Source: Neorhizobium sp. NCHU2750 (GTDB lineage: Bacteria > Pseudomonadota > Alphaproteobacteria > Rhizobiales > Rhizobiaceae). Taken from it: a stretch of DNA of 64,000 bases. Location: contig NZ_CP030829.1 of assembly GCF_003597675.1 (NCBI RefSeq), positions 124,001 to 188,000 on the forward strand, read 5' to 3'. Positions 8,519 to 18,297 of the stretch are shown here, piece by piece; positions within the stretch are counted from its first letter, which is position 1; each line of letters opens with the position of its first letter. Made by a program: the position numbers and the translations under genes. The notes beneath the pieces were generated by a model. The model had not been told where the DNA came from and did no database searches. It saw only the letters and a list, made by a program, of their open reading frames with translations.

Positions 8519-9073
8519 ATGAATTTGTCAACGACTCCAGCCGCTAATCAGGAACTCGATGCGGAAACAATCCGCCGGATGCCCTATCAGAAGCCCCAGC
8601 CCGAGGGCATGATTCCCGACCTCGTCGTTCCAAACGCCATTCCGCTCGACGATCGCATCTGGGTACCGCAATCCGAGAATGTCTGGTTCCGCCCGCTGTG
8701 TCTCAATCGCTCTGCCGGCTACTGGATGAACCTTCTGAAGGTTCGCAAGTCCGGCGTGCTGAGCCGTCACCGCCATCCCGGCCCTGTGCATGCCATGGTT
8801 CTCAAGGGTAGCTGGCGCTATCTCGAGCATGACTGGGTTGCCACGGAAGGCTCCTACGCATTCGAACCGCCGGGCGAAATTCATACGCTCGTGGTCGATG
8901 AAGGCGTCGAGGAGATGATCACCTATTTCCAGGTCAACGGCTGCATGTACTACGTCGATCCCTGGGGTAACCACAACGGCTACGAAGACGTCTTCACCAA
9001 GATCGACATGTGCCGCGCACATTACGAGTCTGTTGGCCTGGGACGTGACTATGTCGAACAGTTCATTCGCTGA
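8519..9073 (+). CDS. Cupin protein, 2,4'-dihydroxyacetophenone dioxygenase-like
   Basis: 184 residues from the ATG at 8519, which has TTGGGAGG four bases upstream; an earlier in-frame ATG at 8465 lies in the promoter. The single cupin barrel carries histidines typical of the non-heme iron site (LSRHRHPGPVHAM, then EIHTLVV at about 120-126). The best family match recognised is 2,4'-dihydroxyacetophenone dioxygenase, which cleaves a C-C bond of an aromatic ketone side chain. The enzyme could equally be another cupin oxygenase or isomerase. It is the first gene of an operon with two SDRs and an MFS importer. Confidence 0.7.
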   Translation: MNLSTTPAANQELDAETIRRMPYQKPQPEGMIPDLVVPNAIPLDDRIWVPQSENVWFRPLCLNRSAGYWMNLLKVRKSGVLSRHRHPGPVHAMVLKGSWRYLEHDWVATEGSYAFEPPGEIHTLVVDEGVEEMITYFQVNGCMYYVDPWGNHNGYEDVFTKIDMCRAHYESVGLGRDYVEQFIR

Positions 9074-9806
9074 GGAAACGAAGGGCCATGCCCGCTACGA
9101 CATGAGCGGACTGGTGGCCGTCGTGACCGGCGGACTGACGGGTATCGGTGCAGAGATCGCAGCCGCCCTGAAGGCTTGGGGCGCAGAGGTCTGTCTTTGG
9201 GACATGAGGGCCTCTGCCGAGGCCCCCGATCAGGTCGTCTGCGACGTCAGTCAGTCGCAGTCGGTATCCCAGGCTGTGGCGACGACGCTATCGCGGTTTT
9301 CGCGCATAGACATCCTTGTCAACAATGCCGGCTTTGCAGGCTCCACGGTTCCCGTCTTCGACTATGCCGAAGACGAATGGCGCCGCATTATCGACGTCAA
9401 TCTCAATGGTACATTCCTTGTCAGCAAGGCGGTTGCACCGGTGATGGTTTCTTCCGGCTGGGGCAGGGTGGTCAACATAGCGTCGCTTGCCGGCAAGGAA
9501 GGCACGCCGAATTCGGCCGCCTATAGTGCCTCGAAGGCCGGCGTCATCGCCTTCACCAAGGCGCTCGGCAAGGAACTGGCGCAGACCGGCGTGCTCGTCA
9601 ACGCCGTCGCGCCGGCGGCGGTGGAGACTGAACTCCTGAAGCAGATGAACCCGAGCCATGTGCAGACGATGATCGACAAGTCGCCGATGAAGCGCCTCGG
9701 CGCACCGAGCGAGGTCGCCGAACTCGTATCATGGCTGTGCTCGAGAAGCTGTAGTTTCAGCACCGGAGCAGTCTTCGACCTGTCTGGAGGACGGGCAACC
9801 TATTGA
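9051..9806 (+). CDS. Short-chain dehydrogenase/reductase
   Basis: 251 residues if started at the ATG at 9051, which overlaps the cupin gene by 23 bp; a start at 9102 (MSGLVAVV) is possible. Classical SDR motifs: cofactor site TGGLTGIG (about 26-33), NNAG (91-94), catalytic Ser in NIAS and Tyr-Lys in YSASK (158-162). It oxidises or reduces an alcohol/ketone with NAD(P). The overlap with the cupin gene suggests the two act in the same pathway. The substrate is unknown. Confidence 0.85.
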   Translation: MSNSSFAEETKGHARYDMSGLVAVVTGGLTGIGAEIAAALKAWGAEVCLWDMRASAEAPDQVVCDVSQSQSVSQAVATTLSRFSRIDILVNNAGFAGSTVPVFDYAEDEWRRIIDVNLNGTFLVSKAVAPVMVSSGWGRVVNIASLAGKEGTPNSAAYSASKAGVIAFTKALGKELAQTGVLVNAVAPAAVETELLKQMNPSHVQTMIDKSPMKRLGAPSEVAELVSWLCSRSCSFSTGAVFDLSGGRATY

Positions 9807-9847
9807 CCAACAAAACCTGACAACGAGTGAGGAGCTCGGGAGGATCA

Positions 9848-11146
9848 ATGATAACGGAACTCGTGAAAAGCGCGCGGCTGCGCCGCGTGCAGTGGATTGC
9901 TGTGGCCTTTTTGACCGCAGCAGGCATTATCAACTACGTCGATCGCAGCGCGCTTTCGATCGCCAACAGCTCCATTCGCGAAGAGATGGGGCTGTCGCCC
10001 AGCCAGATGGGGCTTCTTCTGTCGGCCTTCTCGCTGGCCTACGCCTTCGCCCAGTTGCCTACGGGCGCCCTTCTCGACAAGCTCGGCTCGCGCATCATGC
10101 TGGGTGCGGGCATGTTCTTCTGGTCCGTCGCCCAGGTTTTCTGTGGCGCGGTGCAAAATTTCTCGCATTTCATCGTCGCCCGCGCCGTTCTCGGCATCGG
10201 TGAGGCTCCGCAGTTCCCGGCCGGCGCCAAGGTGGTCAGCGAGTGGTTCAATGTCGGCGAGCGCGGCAAGCCGACGGGTATGATCGTCGCTTCGTCCTGT
10301 ATCGGCCCCTGCATCGCACCGCCGCTCCTGACTGTGTTGATGCTGAATTTCGGCTGGCGCTGGATGTTCATCGGCACCGGTATTCTCGGCATCATCGTCG
10401 CGGTCGGCTGGTATCTCATCTATCGCAATCGCAGTGAGGTAAAGCTTACCGCTGCTGAGGAAGCGTTCATCGACGAGGGCCAGGAAAAACAGCCTGCTGA
10501 ATCGATGACGGCCAGCGAGTGGAAGTCGCTTTTCACCCATCGCACCACCTGGGGCATTATCTTTGGCTTCATGGGCGTGATCTACATGGTCTGGCTTTAT
10601 CTGACCTGGTTGCCTAGCTATCTCGAGCATGCCCGTGGCTTCACCGTCGAGAAGACCGGCTGGGTCGTCGCCATCCCTTACCTGTTCGGCACCGCCGGAA
10701 TGCTCTGCGCGGGCGGCGTGGTAGATTTCCTCGTCAAGCGTGGTCTGCCTGTCATCTCCAGCCGCAAATGGCCGGTCTGCACGGGCCTGCTCGGTGGGGC
10801 GATCTTCACCATTCCCGCCGCCTATACCCCGAATGCGACCATGGCGGTCGTCTATATCTGCCTGGCCATGTTCTTCATCAACCTGGCAAGCGCCGCATCC
10901 TGGACGATGATCAGCGTCGTCGTTCCGAAGCGGCAGGTGGGATCGCTCGGCAGCATCATGAATTTCGGTGGCTACTTCGCCGGATCCTTCGCCCCGATCG
11001 TCACCGGCTTCATGGTCGAACGAACGGATTCCTACGTCAACGCTCTGCTCGCGGCAGCCGTCATCTCGATCGTCGCGGCACTCGCATTCTTCCTGCTGGT
11101 CCAGAAAGACATCAGGGTCCAGCACACATCGAAGGTAATGGCATGA
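9848..11146 (+). CDS. MFS transporter, anion:cation symporter (ACS) type
   Basis: 432 residues from the ATG at 9848 with GGGAGG just upstream. Twelve membrane helices can be traced. INYVDRSALSIAN in helix 1 and the loop LLDKLGSRIMLGAG between helices 2 and 3 are typical of the ACS family, which imports hexuronates, glucarate, phthalate and other organic acids. Its stop codon overlaps the next SDR start (ATGA). It probably imports the compound degraded by the surrounding enzymes, which suggests an organic acid. Confidence 0.82.
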   Translation: MITELVKSARLRRVQWIAVAFLTAAGIINYVDRSALSIANSSIREEMGLSPSQMGLLLSAFSLAYAFAQLPTGALLDKLGSRIMLGAGMFFWSVAQVFCGAVQNFSHFIVARAVLGIGEAPQFPAGAKVVSEWFNVGERGKPTGMIVASSCIGPCIAPPLLTVLMLNFGWRWMFIGTGILGIIVAVGWYLIYRNRSEVKLTAAEEAFIDEGQEKQPAESMTASEWKSLFTHRTTWGIIFGFMGVIYMVWLYLTWLPSYLEHARGFTVEKTGWVVAIPYLFGTAGMLCAGGVVDFLVKRGLPVISSRKWPVCTGLLGGAIFTIPAAYTPNATMAVVYICLAMFFINLASAASWTMISVVVPKRQVGSLGSIMNFGGYFAGSFAPIVTGFMVERTDSYVNALLAAAVISIVAALAFFLLVQKDIRVQHTSKVMA

Positions 11147-11868
11147 CCTATCAGACAGACTTGTTCAAAGGAAAGGTGGCGCTGGTAACCGGCGCCACCA
11201 CGGGCATCGGAGCCGGCATTGCCGCGGAACTGGCCAAGTATGGCGCTCGCGTTGTCGCCGTTGGCCTGGGAGCCGACAAGTTCGAGGCGCCGGCCGGCCT
11301 CGATATCGAGGCACGGGAACTCGATGTAAATTCCGACACGGCGGTGAAGGAAACAATCGCCGGCCTCGACCGGCTCGATCTCGTCGTCAATTGCGCCGGC
11401 GTCATCCGACGCGTGGAGGAGCATCAGATCGACGTGTTCGAAAAGGTACTGGCAATCAATCTTACCGGCACGATGCGGGTCTGCACCCATGCGCGGGACA
11501 AGCTGAAGGTAAACGGCGGCGCAATCGTCAATACGGCCTCGATGCTGTCCTTCTTCGGCGGCGGTCTTGTTCCGGCTTATAGCGCCAGCAAGGGCGGCGT
11601 CGCGCAGCTGACCAAATCGCTGGCGATTGCCTATGCGCCGGATGGGATTCGCGTCAATGCCGTGGCACCGGGCTGGATTGCAACCCCGCTGACCCAGGCA
11701 CTTCAGGATGATCCGGCACGGGCTGGCCCTATCCTCGACCGAACCCCGTTGAAGCGGTGGGGCACACCCGCAGATGTCGCAGCTGCGACACTGTTTCTGC
11801 TGAGCCCGGCAGCATCCTTCATGACCGGAGTTGTCATGCCCGTCGATGGTGGTTATCTAGTCGCCTGA
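11143..11868 (+). CDS. Short-chain dehydrogenase/reductase
   Basis: 241 residues. TGATTGIG (16-23), NCAG in place of NNAG, TASM with the catalytic Ser, and YSASK (146-150). The Asn-to-Cys change in the NNAG motif is uncommon but tolerated in the family. It is translationally coupled to the MFS gene by a 4-nt overlap and precedes the IclR gene by 9 nt. It is the second SDR in the same operon and only distantly like the first, so they probably catalyse different steps. Confidence 0.85.
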   Translation: MTYQTDLFKGKVALVTGATTGIGAGIAAELAKYGARVVAVGLGADKFEAPAGLDIEARELDVNSDTAVKETIAGLDRLDLVVNCAGVIRRVEEHQIDVFEKVLAINLTGTMRVCTHARDKLKVNGGAIVNTASMLSFFGGGLVPAYSASKGGVAQLTKSLAIAYAPDGIRVNAVAPGWIATPLTQALQDDPARAGPILDRTPLKRWGTPADVAAATLFLLSPAASFMTGVVMPVDGGYLVA

Positions 11869-11877
11869 GGGCGATGA

Positions 11878-12672
11878 ATGACAATAGACAAGACAACGGC
11901 AACCACCGAAAAGGCCGCTGTGCAAGGCACTGCGGCTTTCTCCAAATTCATGACGATCCTTCAGATCGTCAGTGATTCCGATGAACCGCTGACCACCGCG
12001 GCGATTGCCAAACTGGCCAATCTGCCGCGCCCGACCGCGTATCGGATCATTGCTGCCCTGCTGTCCGAAGGCATGCTGGTCGAGAACACCAGCGGCCGGC
12101 TTGGCCTCGGGCCGAGGCTGATCAGCCTCGCTGCACGCAGCTTCGAGCGCTCGGATATCCGCACGACAGCCCGGGGACCGCTCGAGACGTTGCGTGATAC
12201 GGTCAACGAGACGATCCATCTGGCCGTCAATAGCGGCGACGAGATGGTTTACATCGACAAGCTGGAATCCAACAGGCCGGTCAGCATGCGCTCGCGCATC
12301 GGGACGCGGGTGCCACTTTATTCGAGTTCTGTTGGAAAGGCGTGGCTGTCGACGCTTCCGGAAACTGAAGCTACGAAAATAATCGCGACGCTGAGCTTCG
12401 AGGCGAAGACCGAGCATACGGTCTCCGGCGTGACCGCATTGTCGACGCAGTTGGTTGATGTTCGCCGGCGCGGCTATTCTCTCGATCTTGAAGAGAACGA
12501 GGCTGAAATCTGCTGCTATGGTGTGCCGATCGTTGCCGGAGAGGGTGAGGCTATCGCCTGCATCAGCTGCAGCATTCCGCGTTACCGCTTCGAAACACTC
12601 CCTGCTGACAGCATCGTGTCGCACATGAAAGCCTGCGCGGCCGAAATTGCCATGCAGGTCAGGCGGACCTGA
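11878..12672 (+). CDS. IclR-family transcriptional regulator
   Basis: 264 residues. An N-terminal winged helix (about 20-85; TTAAIAKLANLPRPTAYRIIAALL) is followed by the IclR effector-binding GAF-like domain (SRIGTRVPLYSSSVGKAW is characteristic). It is the last gene of the operon. IclR proteins typically repress nearby catabolic genes until a pathway intermediate binds, so this is the best candidate for the inverted repeat at 8472-8501. Confidence 0.88.
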   Translation: MTIDKTTATTEKAAVQGTAAFSKFMTILQIVSDSDEPLTTAAIAKLANLPRPTAYRIIAALLSEGMLVENTSGRLGLGPRLISLAARSFERSDIRTTARGPLETLRDTVNETIHLAVNSGDEMVYIDKLESNRPVSMRSRIGTRVPLYSSSVGKAWLSTLPETEATKIIATLSFEAKTEHTVSGVTALSTQLVDVRRRGYSLDLEENEAEICCYGVPIVAGEGEAIACISCSIPRYRFETLPADSIVSHMKACAAEIAMQVRRT

Positions 12673-12753
12673 AACACACCGATATTCGCTTATGCCGAAG
12701 CTTTGGCAGATGCGAGATCCGGCAAGGCTGGCCTTTCCCTATTCCCCATACGA

Positions 12754-12787
12754 CCTGCGGCCCGCGCTTTCGCTAACGGGCCGCAGG
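12754..12787. terminator. Hairpin between convergent iclR-type and RND pump genes
   Basis: A perfect 11-bp stem (CCTGCGGCCCG 12754-12764; CGGGCCGCAGG 12777-12787) with a 12-nt loop, midway between the convergent stop codons. No clear T-run follows. Confidence 0.5.
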
Positions 12788-12808
12788 GATAGTCATCAAG
12801 CCGTTTTC

Positions 12809-15800
12809 TCAAGCGTGCTTCTCTTCAGTCGGACCACCGTCCTCATCATCCTTGGCCGCGGACGCACCCTTGAAAACACGTCTGACGGTCACGAACAGAA
12901 GAGGGATGAAGAAGACGCCGAGTACGGTGGCCGAGGTCATGCCGCCCATGACGCCGATACCGATCGAATTCTGGCTGCCCGAACCGGCACCGTTGGCGAT
13001 CGCCAGAGGCAGAACGCCGAGGATGAAGGCGAGCGACGTCATCAGGATCGGGCGCAGGCGCTGACGTGCAGCTTCCAGGGTCGCCTCGACCAGACTGAGC
13101 CCCTTCCTCTGCTGTTCGATGGCGAACTCCACGATCAGAATGGCGTTCTTTGCCGCCAGACCTATCGTCGTCAGAAGACCGACCTTGAAATACACGTCGT
13201 TGCTCTGGCCGAACACGGTGGCCGCCAGCAGCGCACCGAAGATACCGATCGGCACAGACAGCATGACTGCGAACGGAATCGACCAGCTTTCGTAGAGTGC
13301 AGCAAGCGCCAGGAATACGATCAGGATGGAGATCGCGTAGAGCTGGGTTGCCTGATTGCCCGATAGTTTTTCCTGTGCCGAGAGGCTCGTCCACTCATGT
13401 GAAAAGCCCGGTGGCAGTTGGGTCATCAGCTTGTCGATCTCCGCCATTGCGTCGCCGGATGACACGCCGGCGGCAGCGGCACCCTGAATTTCGACTGCAG
13501 GAGAGCCGTTATAGCGTTCCAGACGCGGCGAGCCGAAGGTCCAGTGGCCTGTAGCAAATGCCGAGAAGGGGACCATGTCGCCGTCCGTGTTGCGGACATA
13601 CCAGCTGTCGAGATCGCTCGGCTGCATGCGGAACTGATTGTCGCCCTGAACATAGACCTTCTTGACACGGCCACGGTCGATGAAGTCGTTGACGTAGCTG
13701 CTGCCCCAGGCCGTCGACAGCGTTGTGTCGATATCCGCGAGATTGAGGTTCAGCGCGCTCGCCTTCTCCTCGTCGATCTCGATCGAATATTGCGGTGTGT
13801 CTTCCTGGCCATTCGGCCGGGTTCCGACCAGTTTCGTATCCTTGCCCGCAGCGCCAAGAAGCATGTTGCGGGCCGCCATCAACTGTTCATGGCCGGCATT
13901 GTTCATGTCCTTGATATAGAAGTCAAAGCCAGCGTTGTTACCGAAGCCCGGGATAGCCGGTGGCGTCAGAACGAAGATGCTCGCATCCTTGATCTGGGAC
14001 AGCGCAGCACGCGCACGCGCAGCCACCGCCGGTGCCTTGAGTTGCGGATCGGTCCGCTTGTCGAAGTCGGTGAGCTTTACAAAGGCAAGTCCGACATTCT
14101 GTCCCTGGCCGCCAAAGCCGAAGCCCGACACGGCCATGACGCCGACCACATCCTGCTTTTCCTTGTCGCGGAAATAGCTGGTAATTTCACTTAGCACCTT
14201 GTTCGTCCGGCTGGCCGTTGCGCCGACCGGCAGCTGTACGCTGGCGATCAGGATGCCCTGATCCTCTTCCGGGAGGAAGGAGCTCGGCAGGCGATTGAAC
14301 AGAAACCCGACGCCAACGCCGATCAGGACAAAGACGACCAGGAAGATCGGCCACAGCTTGATAATCGCTCCGACGCCCCGCTGGTAAAGATGCGTGCCGC
14401 GATCGAAGTTGCGGTTGAACCAGCCGGAAATGCCACGCTGCTTGGCACCGTGCTTGTGCTTCTTGAGAATGGTCGCGCAGAGTGCCGGCGTCAGAATAAG
14501 GGCAACGATCACCGACAGGATCATGGCCGACACGATGGTGACGGAAAATTGCCGGTAGATGACGCCGACTGACCCCGAGAAGAACGCCATCGGGATGAAA
14601 ACTGCCGACAGAACCGTGGCAATGCCGATCAGCGCCCCGGTGATTTCCTCCATCGACTTGATCGTCGCCTGGCGCGGCGACAGGTTTTCTTCCTCCATCA
14701 CGCGCTCGACATTCTCCACCACGACGATGGCGTCGTCGACGAGAAGGCCGATGGCCAGCACCATGCCGAACATTGTCAGCGTGTTGATCGAATATCCGAA
14801 GGCCGCAAGAATGCCGAATGTCCCCAGCAACACGATCGGAACGGCGAGCGTCGGGATCAGGGTGGCGCGGATATTCTGGAGGAAAATGAACATCACGACG
14901 AAGACGAGGATAATGGCCTCGAACAGCGTCTTGACGACGTCCTCGATAGAGAGCTTGACGAAAGGCGTCGTGTCGTAGGGGTAAACCACTTCGACATTGG
15001 GCGGCAACGTCGATCTGAGAGAATTGATCGAATTCTCCACCGCTTCGGCTGTATCGATAGCATTCGCACCTGAAGCCAGCATGATCGCCAGGCCGGCGGA
15101 TGGGGTGTTGTTGTAGGTGGTAGACGCAGTATAGCTTTCTGCGCCCAGCTCCACACGGGCGACATCGTTCAATCGAACCAGCGAGCCGCCGCTGTTGCTC
15201 TTCAGAATGATATTTTCGAACTGCTCCGGTGTCTGAAGGCGGCTTTTGGCCGTCACCGATGCATTGAGCTGCTGACCTTTGACAGCCGGCAACGCGCCGA
15301 GCTGGCCTGCTGAAACCTGGGCATTCTGCGCTTCGATCGCCGATGTCACGTCTGCGGTCGTCAAAGAGTACTTGTATAGCTTGTCCGGATCGAGCCACAC
15401 GCGCATGGCGTAACCGGCGCCGAAGAGTTGCGTGTCGCCGACACCCGGAACACGCTTGAGAGTGTCGTTCAATGTCGAATTGACGTAGTCGGCAAGGTCG
15501 TTGGCCGTGAGCTTGCCATCGGTCGAGACGAAGCCGATGACCATCAGGAAGTTCGATGTCGACTTCGAGACCGTTAGCCCGGTTTGCTGAATGGCCGTCG
15601 GCAACTGGGCTTCGACGAGTTGCAGTTTGTTCTGCACCTGCATCTGGGCGGTATCGGGATTGGCCTTGTTGTTGAAGGTAAGCGAGATCGATGCCTGGCC
15701 GGTCGATGTCGAGGTCGCCGTCATATAGTCGAGATTATCGAGCCCGGTCATGCCCTGCTCGATGACCTTCGTCACCGAATTTTCGACCGTCTGTGCATCG

Positions 15801-15955
15801 GCACCGGAATATGTACCGGTAATACGCACGGTCGTCGGGGCGATCTGCGGATATTGCGAGATCGACAGGTTGAAGATCGAAAGTGCACCCGCCAGCATGA
15901 TGATGATGGCAATGACCCAGGCAAAGATCGGCCTGTCGATGAAAAAACGCGACAT
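12809..15955 (-). CDS. RND multidrug efflux pump, inner-membrane subunit (AcrB/HAE1 type)
   Basis: 1048 residues, full length for the hydrophobe/amphiphile efflux family. The proton-relay aspartates in [17 protein letters not shown] fall at 407-408, exactly as in AcrB, and the relay lysine is in [14 protein letters not shown] near residue 940. Twelve membrane helices and two large periplasmic loops are evident. It exports drugs, detergents or plant phenolics by proton antiport with the adaptor encoded 12 nt upstream. No outer-membrane channel gene is present here, so a TolC-like protein from elsewhere must be used. The divergent two-component system is the likely regulator. Confidence 0.95.
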   Translation of the reverse strand: MSRFFIDRPIFAWVIAIIIMLAGALSIFNLSISQYPQIAPTTVRITGTYSGADAQTVENSVTKVIEQGMTGLDNLDYMTATSTSTGQASISLTFNNKANPDTAQMQVQNKLQLVEAQLPTAIQQTGLTVSKSTSNFLMVIGFVSTDGKLTANDLADYVNSTLNDTLKRVPGVGDTQLFGAGYAMRVWLDPDKLYKYSLTTADVTSAIEAQNAQVSAGQLGALPAVKGQQLNASVTAKSRLQTPEQFENIILKSNSGGSLVRLNDVARVELGAESYTASTTYNNTPSAGLAIMLASGANAIDTAEAVENSINSLRSTLPPNVEVVYPYDTTPFVKLSIEDVVKTLFEAIILVFVVMFIFLQNIRATLIPTLAVPIVLLGTFGILAAFGYSINTLTMFGMVLAIGLLVDDAIVVVENVERVMEEENLSPRQATIKSMEEITGALIGIATVLSAVFIPMAFFSGSVGVIYRQFSVTIVSAMILSVIVALILTPALCATILKKHKHGAKQRGISGWFNRNFDRGTHLYQRGVGAIIKLWPIFLVVFVLIGVGVGFLFNRLPSSFLPEEDQGILIASVQLPVGATASRTNKVLSEITSYFRDKEKQDVVGVMAVSGFGFGGQGQNVGLAFVKLTDFDKRTDPQLKAPAVAARARAALSQIKDASIFVLTPPAIPGFGNNAGFDFYIKDMNNAGHEQLMAARNMLLGAAGKDTKLVGTRPNGQEDTPQYSIEIDEEKASALNLNLADIDTTLSTAWGSSYVNDFIDRGRVKKVYVQGDNQFRMQPSDLDSWYVRNTDGDMVPFSAFATGHWTFGSPRLERYNGSPAVEIQGAAAAGVSSGDAMAEIDKLMTQLPPGFSHEWTSLSAQEKLSGNQATQLYAISILIVFLALAALYESWSIPFAVMLSVPIGIFGALLAATVFGQSNDVYFKVGLLTTIGLAAKNAILIVEFAIEQQRKGLSLVEATLEAARQRLRPILMTSLAFILGVLPLAIANGAGSGSQNSIGIGVMGGMTSATVLGVFFIPLLFVTVRRVFKGASAAKDDEDGGPTEEKHA

Positions 15956-15967
15956 GGTCGGTCTACC

Positions 15968-17212
15968 TCAGTTCGTGGAGCCGGTTACGGCGCTCTTGTC
16001 GGTACCGTCTGCCATGCCCTGTTCGGTGCTGCCGGACTTGGCAATCTCGCCCGTCTCGGCATCGATCGTAACCTCGTCGGCCGTCACGTCCTGTCCGTCG
16101 CGGACGCGCTGGACGCCCTCGACGATCACGCGGTCGCCGTCCTTTATGCCGTCGCGAACCAGCCAGCTATTGCCGACATTGCGAAGCGTCGTGAGCACGC
16201 GCTGCTGCACCTTGCCGTCAGCAGTCACGAACATCGCCGTCGGCTGGCCCTTGGTGTTGCGCGTCACGGCCCGCTGCGGCACCAGGAAGCTGTTTTCGGC
16301 CACGCCTTCCTCGATCGAGGCGCGGACATACATGCCCGGCAAGAGAATGCGGTCCGGATTGGGGAAGACCACTCGCACCGTGACTGTGCCAACCGTTTCC
16401 GCGACGGCGGATTCGAGGAATTCCAGCTTGCCGACCTGATTGTAGGACGATCCATCCTCCAGCGTCAGGTGTACGGAGACGTTGTCGCCCGCCGTCTTCA
16501 GGCGGCCTTCGGCAACTGCCTTGCGGAATTCGAGAAGATTGGTGCTCGACTGGGTGACGTCGACGTTCATCGGCTCGAGCGTGCGAATTGTCGTCAGCGC
16601 TGTGGTCTGGTCAGCGGTAACGAGTGCGCCGACAGTCACTGTCGAGGCATCGACCCGCCCGTCGATAGGTGCCCGGATCTTGGTATAGCCGAGATTGATG
16701 CGGGCAGATTCGAGTGTCGCCTTTGCCGCAGCAACATCCGCATTGGCCTGAACCAGCGTAGCGCGGGCATCGTCGAAATCCTGCTTGCTGACTGCGCTAT
16801 TGACGCTCAGTCCGGTATATCGATCAAGCTTGGCCTGGGCGCTCGGCACGGCACCCTGTGCTTTCTGCAACGCGGCCTCGGCGCTGTCGTAGGTTGCCTG
16901 ATAAGTGGCGGGATCAATTTCGTAGAGAATGTCGCCCGAGTGGACCTCGCTGCCTTCCTTGAAGTTCCTCTTGAGGATGATGCCGCTGACCTGAGGACGG
17001 ACTTCAGCGATCAAGGAAGCAGATGTACGGCCAGGAAGCTGGGCGGTGATCGCCACCGACTTCGGATGCAGTACGGTGACGCTGACCTCCGGCTTTACGG
17101 CCGCAGTTGCCGGCGCCTGGTTCTTCTCCTGACAGCCGTATAGAACTAGGCCCGTCGCCAACAAGACCGGGAGGACACGAGCGATCCGGAATGAGTTCGA
17201 TTGATGTCTCAC
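15968..17212 (-). CDS. RND efflux periplasmic adaptor (membrane fusion) lipoprotein
   Basis: 414 residues. A signal peptide ends in the lipobox LYGC, with Cys27 as lipid anchor. It is followed by the biotinyl-lipoyl-like hairpin (PGRTSASLIAEVRPQVSGII), an alpha-helical hairpin (about 105-175), and the beta-barrel and membrane-proximal domains (VLLPGMYVRASIEEG). This is the AcrA/MexA type, bridging the inner-membrane pump to an outer-membrane channel. It is the promoter-proximal gene of the two-gene operon. Confidence 0.93.
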   Translation of the reverse strand: MRHQSNSFRIARVLPVLLATGLVLYGCQEKNQAPATAAVKPEVSVTVLHPKSVAITAQLPGRTSASLIAEVRPQVSGIILKRNFKEGSEVHSGDILYEIDPATYQATYDSAEAALQKAQGAVPSAQAKLDRYTGLSVNSAVSKQDFDDARATLVQANADVAAAKATLESARINLGYTKIRAPIDGRVDASTVTVGALVTADQTTALTTIRTLEPMNVDVTQSSTNLLEFRKAVAEGRLKTAGDNVSVHLTLEDGSSYNQVGKLEFLESAVAETVGTVTVRVVFPNPDRILLPGMYVRASIEEGVAENSFLVPQRAVTRNTKGQPTAMFVTADGKVQQRVLTTLRNVGNSWLVRDGIKDGDRVIVEGVQRVRDGQDVTADEVTIDAETGEIAKSGSTEQGMADGTDKSAVTGSTN

Positions 17213-17580
17213 GCTTCACTTACCTTCATCTCTGCCTTTGCTGCAGCAAGGCACCTATGGGGATGTGGTTTGATGCGCAGCTTCCTCCCGAGTCGCGCCT
17301 CTGTCCAATCCAATTCTCTTTTGACGCTGCCCGCCATCGTCCTGTAGTGGGTTCCCATTCGCCCGGTTCAACCGGAAGGAATGGTCAGGCCCCAAAAAAG
17401 GCGGCGATAGCAGGCAACGGACCTCATTCATGGGTCTAGCCGGAAAATGTCGCAAGGATTTTTGCAATTTGTAATGAATTGTCGCACCGCATGAACGGCT
17501 CGCTCAAATCGGTACAAAAGATTACATTTCTGCGGATTTCCCGCAGGTCTGTGTGTGTTAGAAGGTTCGCAGAGGAAGCC
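17213..17580. other. Divergent intergenic region between efflux operon and response regulator
   Basis: 368 bp without a gene. It must hold the promoters of the efflux operon (leftward) and the two-component genes (rightward). The AT-rich part around 17450-17530 is the most promoter-like. No convincing -35/-10 pair or response-regulator direct repeat could be fixed by eye. Confidence 0.5.
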
Positions 17581-18297
17581 ATGGATCACAGCCCACACAT
17601 TCTGGTCGTCGATGATCATCCCGAAATTCGCGAGCTCATCAGTGACAATCTCTCTCGCCAGGGCTTCAAGGTCACGGAATTGCCGAGCGGTCATCATCTG
17701 CTTGACCAGCTGCGCTCGACGCGTTTCGATGCCATCATACTCGACGTGATGATGCCCGGACCCGATGGCTTCGAGCTATGCCGCAACATCCGCAAGACCG
17801 ATCAGGTCCCCATTCTCTTCCTGACGGCGATGGCAAGCGAGACGGATCGTGTCGTCGGCCTCGAACTCGGTGCCGATGACTATATCGTAAAACCCTTCAG
17901 CTCGCGGGAACTGGTAGCGCGTGTCAAAGCGATCCTGCGCAGGACAACGGACCGGCCAGCGGCGAGCGATCAGACGCCTGTGTCCGATCTCGTCAGGTTC
18001 GACCGATGGACGCTGAACAGCAGCCAACGTGAAGTCACGGATGAGACGGGTGTCGCCATCATCCTGAGTACGGCCGAATACCGCCTTCTTGAGGCGTTCC
18101 TTCAATATCCCGGCAGGGTGCTCACGCGCGACCAGCTTCTCGATATGACGGTGGGAAGAACCGCATCGCCGATCGACAGAAGCATCGATAATCACATCAG
18201 CAGGCTTCGCAAGAAGCTTGAAGTCGACCCCAAGAAGCCCAGGTTGATCCAGACACACTGGGGCGGCGGCTATCGCTTTAACGGGCGCGTGAACTGA
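17581..18297 (+). CDS. OmpR-family response regulator
   Basis: 238 residues from the ATG at 17581, which has GAGGAAG 3 nt upstream; an in-frame start at 17479 would add 34 unrelated residues. The receiver domain carries the acidic pair D11-D12, phospho-acceptor D55 (ILDVMMPG) and K104 (IVKPF). The C-terminal winged helix ends in IDNHISRLRKKLE and GGGYRF, as in OmpR/PhoB regulators. Its stop codon directly abuts the kinase ATG. Position opposite the RND operon suggests it activates the pump in response to the kinase signal. Confidence 0.93.
   Translation: MDHSPHILVVDDHPEIRELISDNLSRQGFKVTELPSGHHLLDQLRSTRFDAIILDVMMPGPDGFELCRNIRKTDQVPILFLTAMASETDRVVGLELGADDYIVKPFSSRELVARVKAILRRTTDRPAASDQTPVSDLVRFDRWTLNSSQREVTDETGVAIILSTAEYRLLEAFLQYPGRVLTRDQLLDMTVGRTASPIDRSIDNHISRLRKKLEVDPKKPRLIQTHWGGGYRFNGRVN

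Noticed and set aside
9845..11125. Minus-strand open frame of 426 codons
   Set aside because: It is antisense to the MFS transporter and rich in charged residues, as shadow frames of membrane proteins are.
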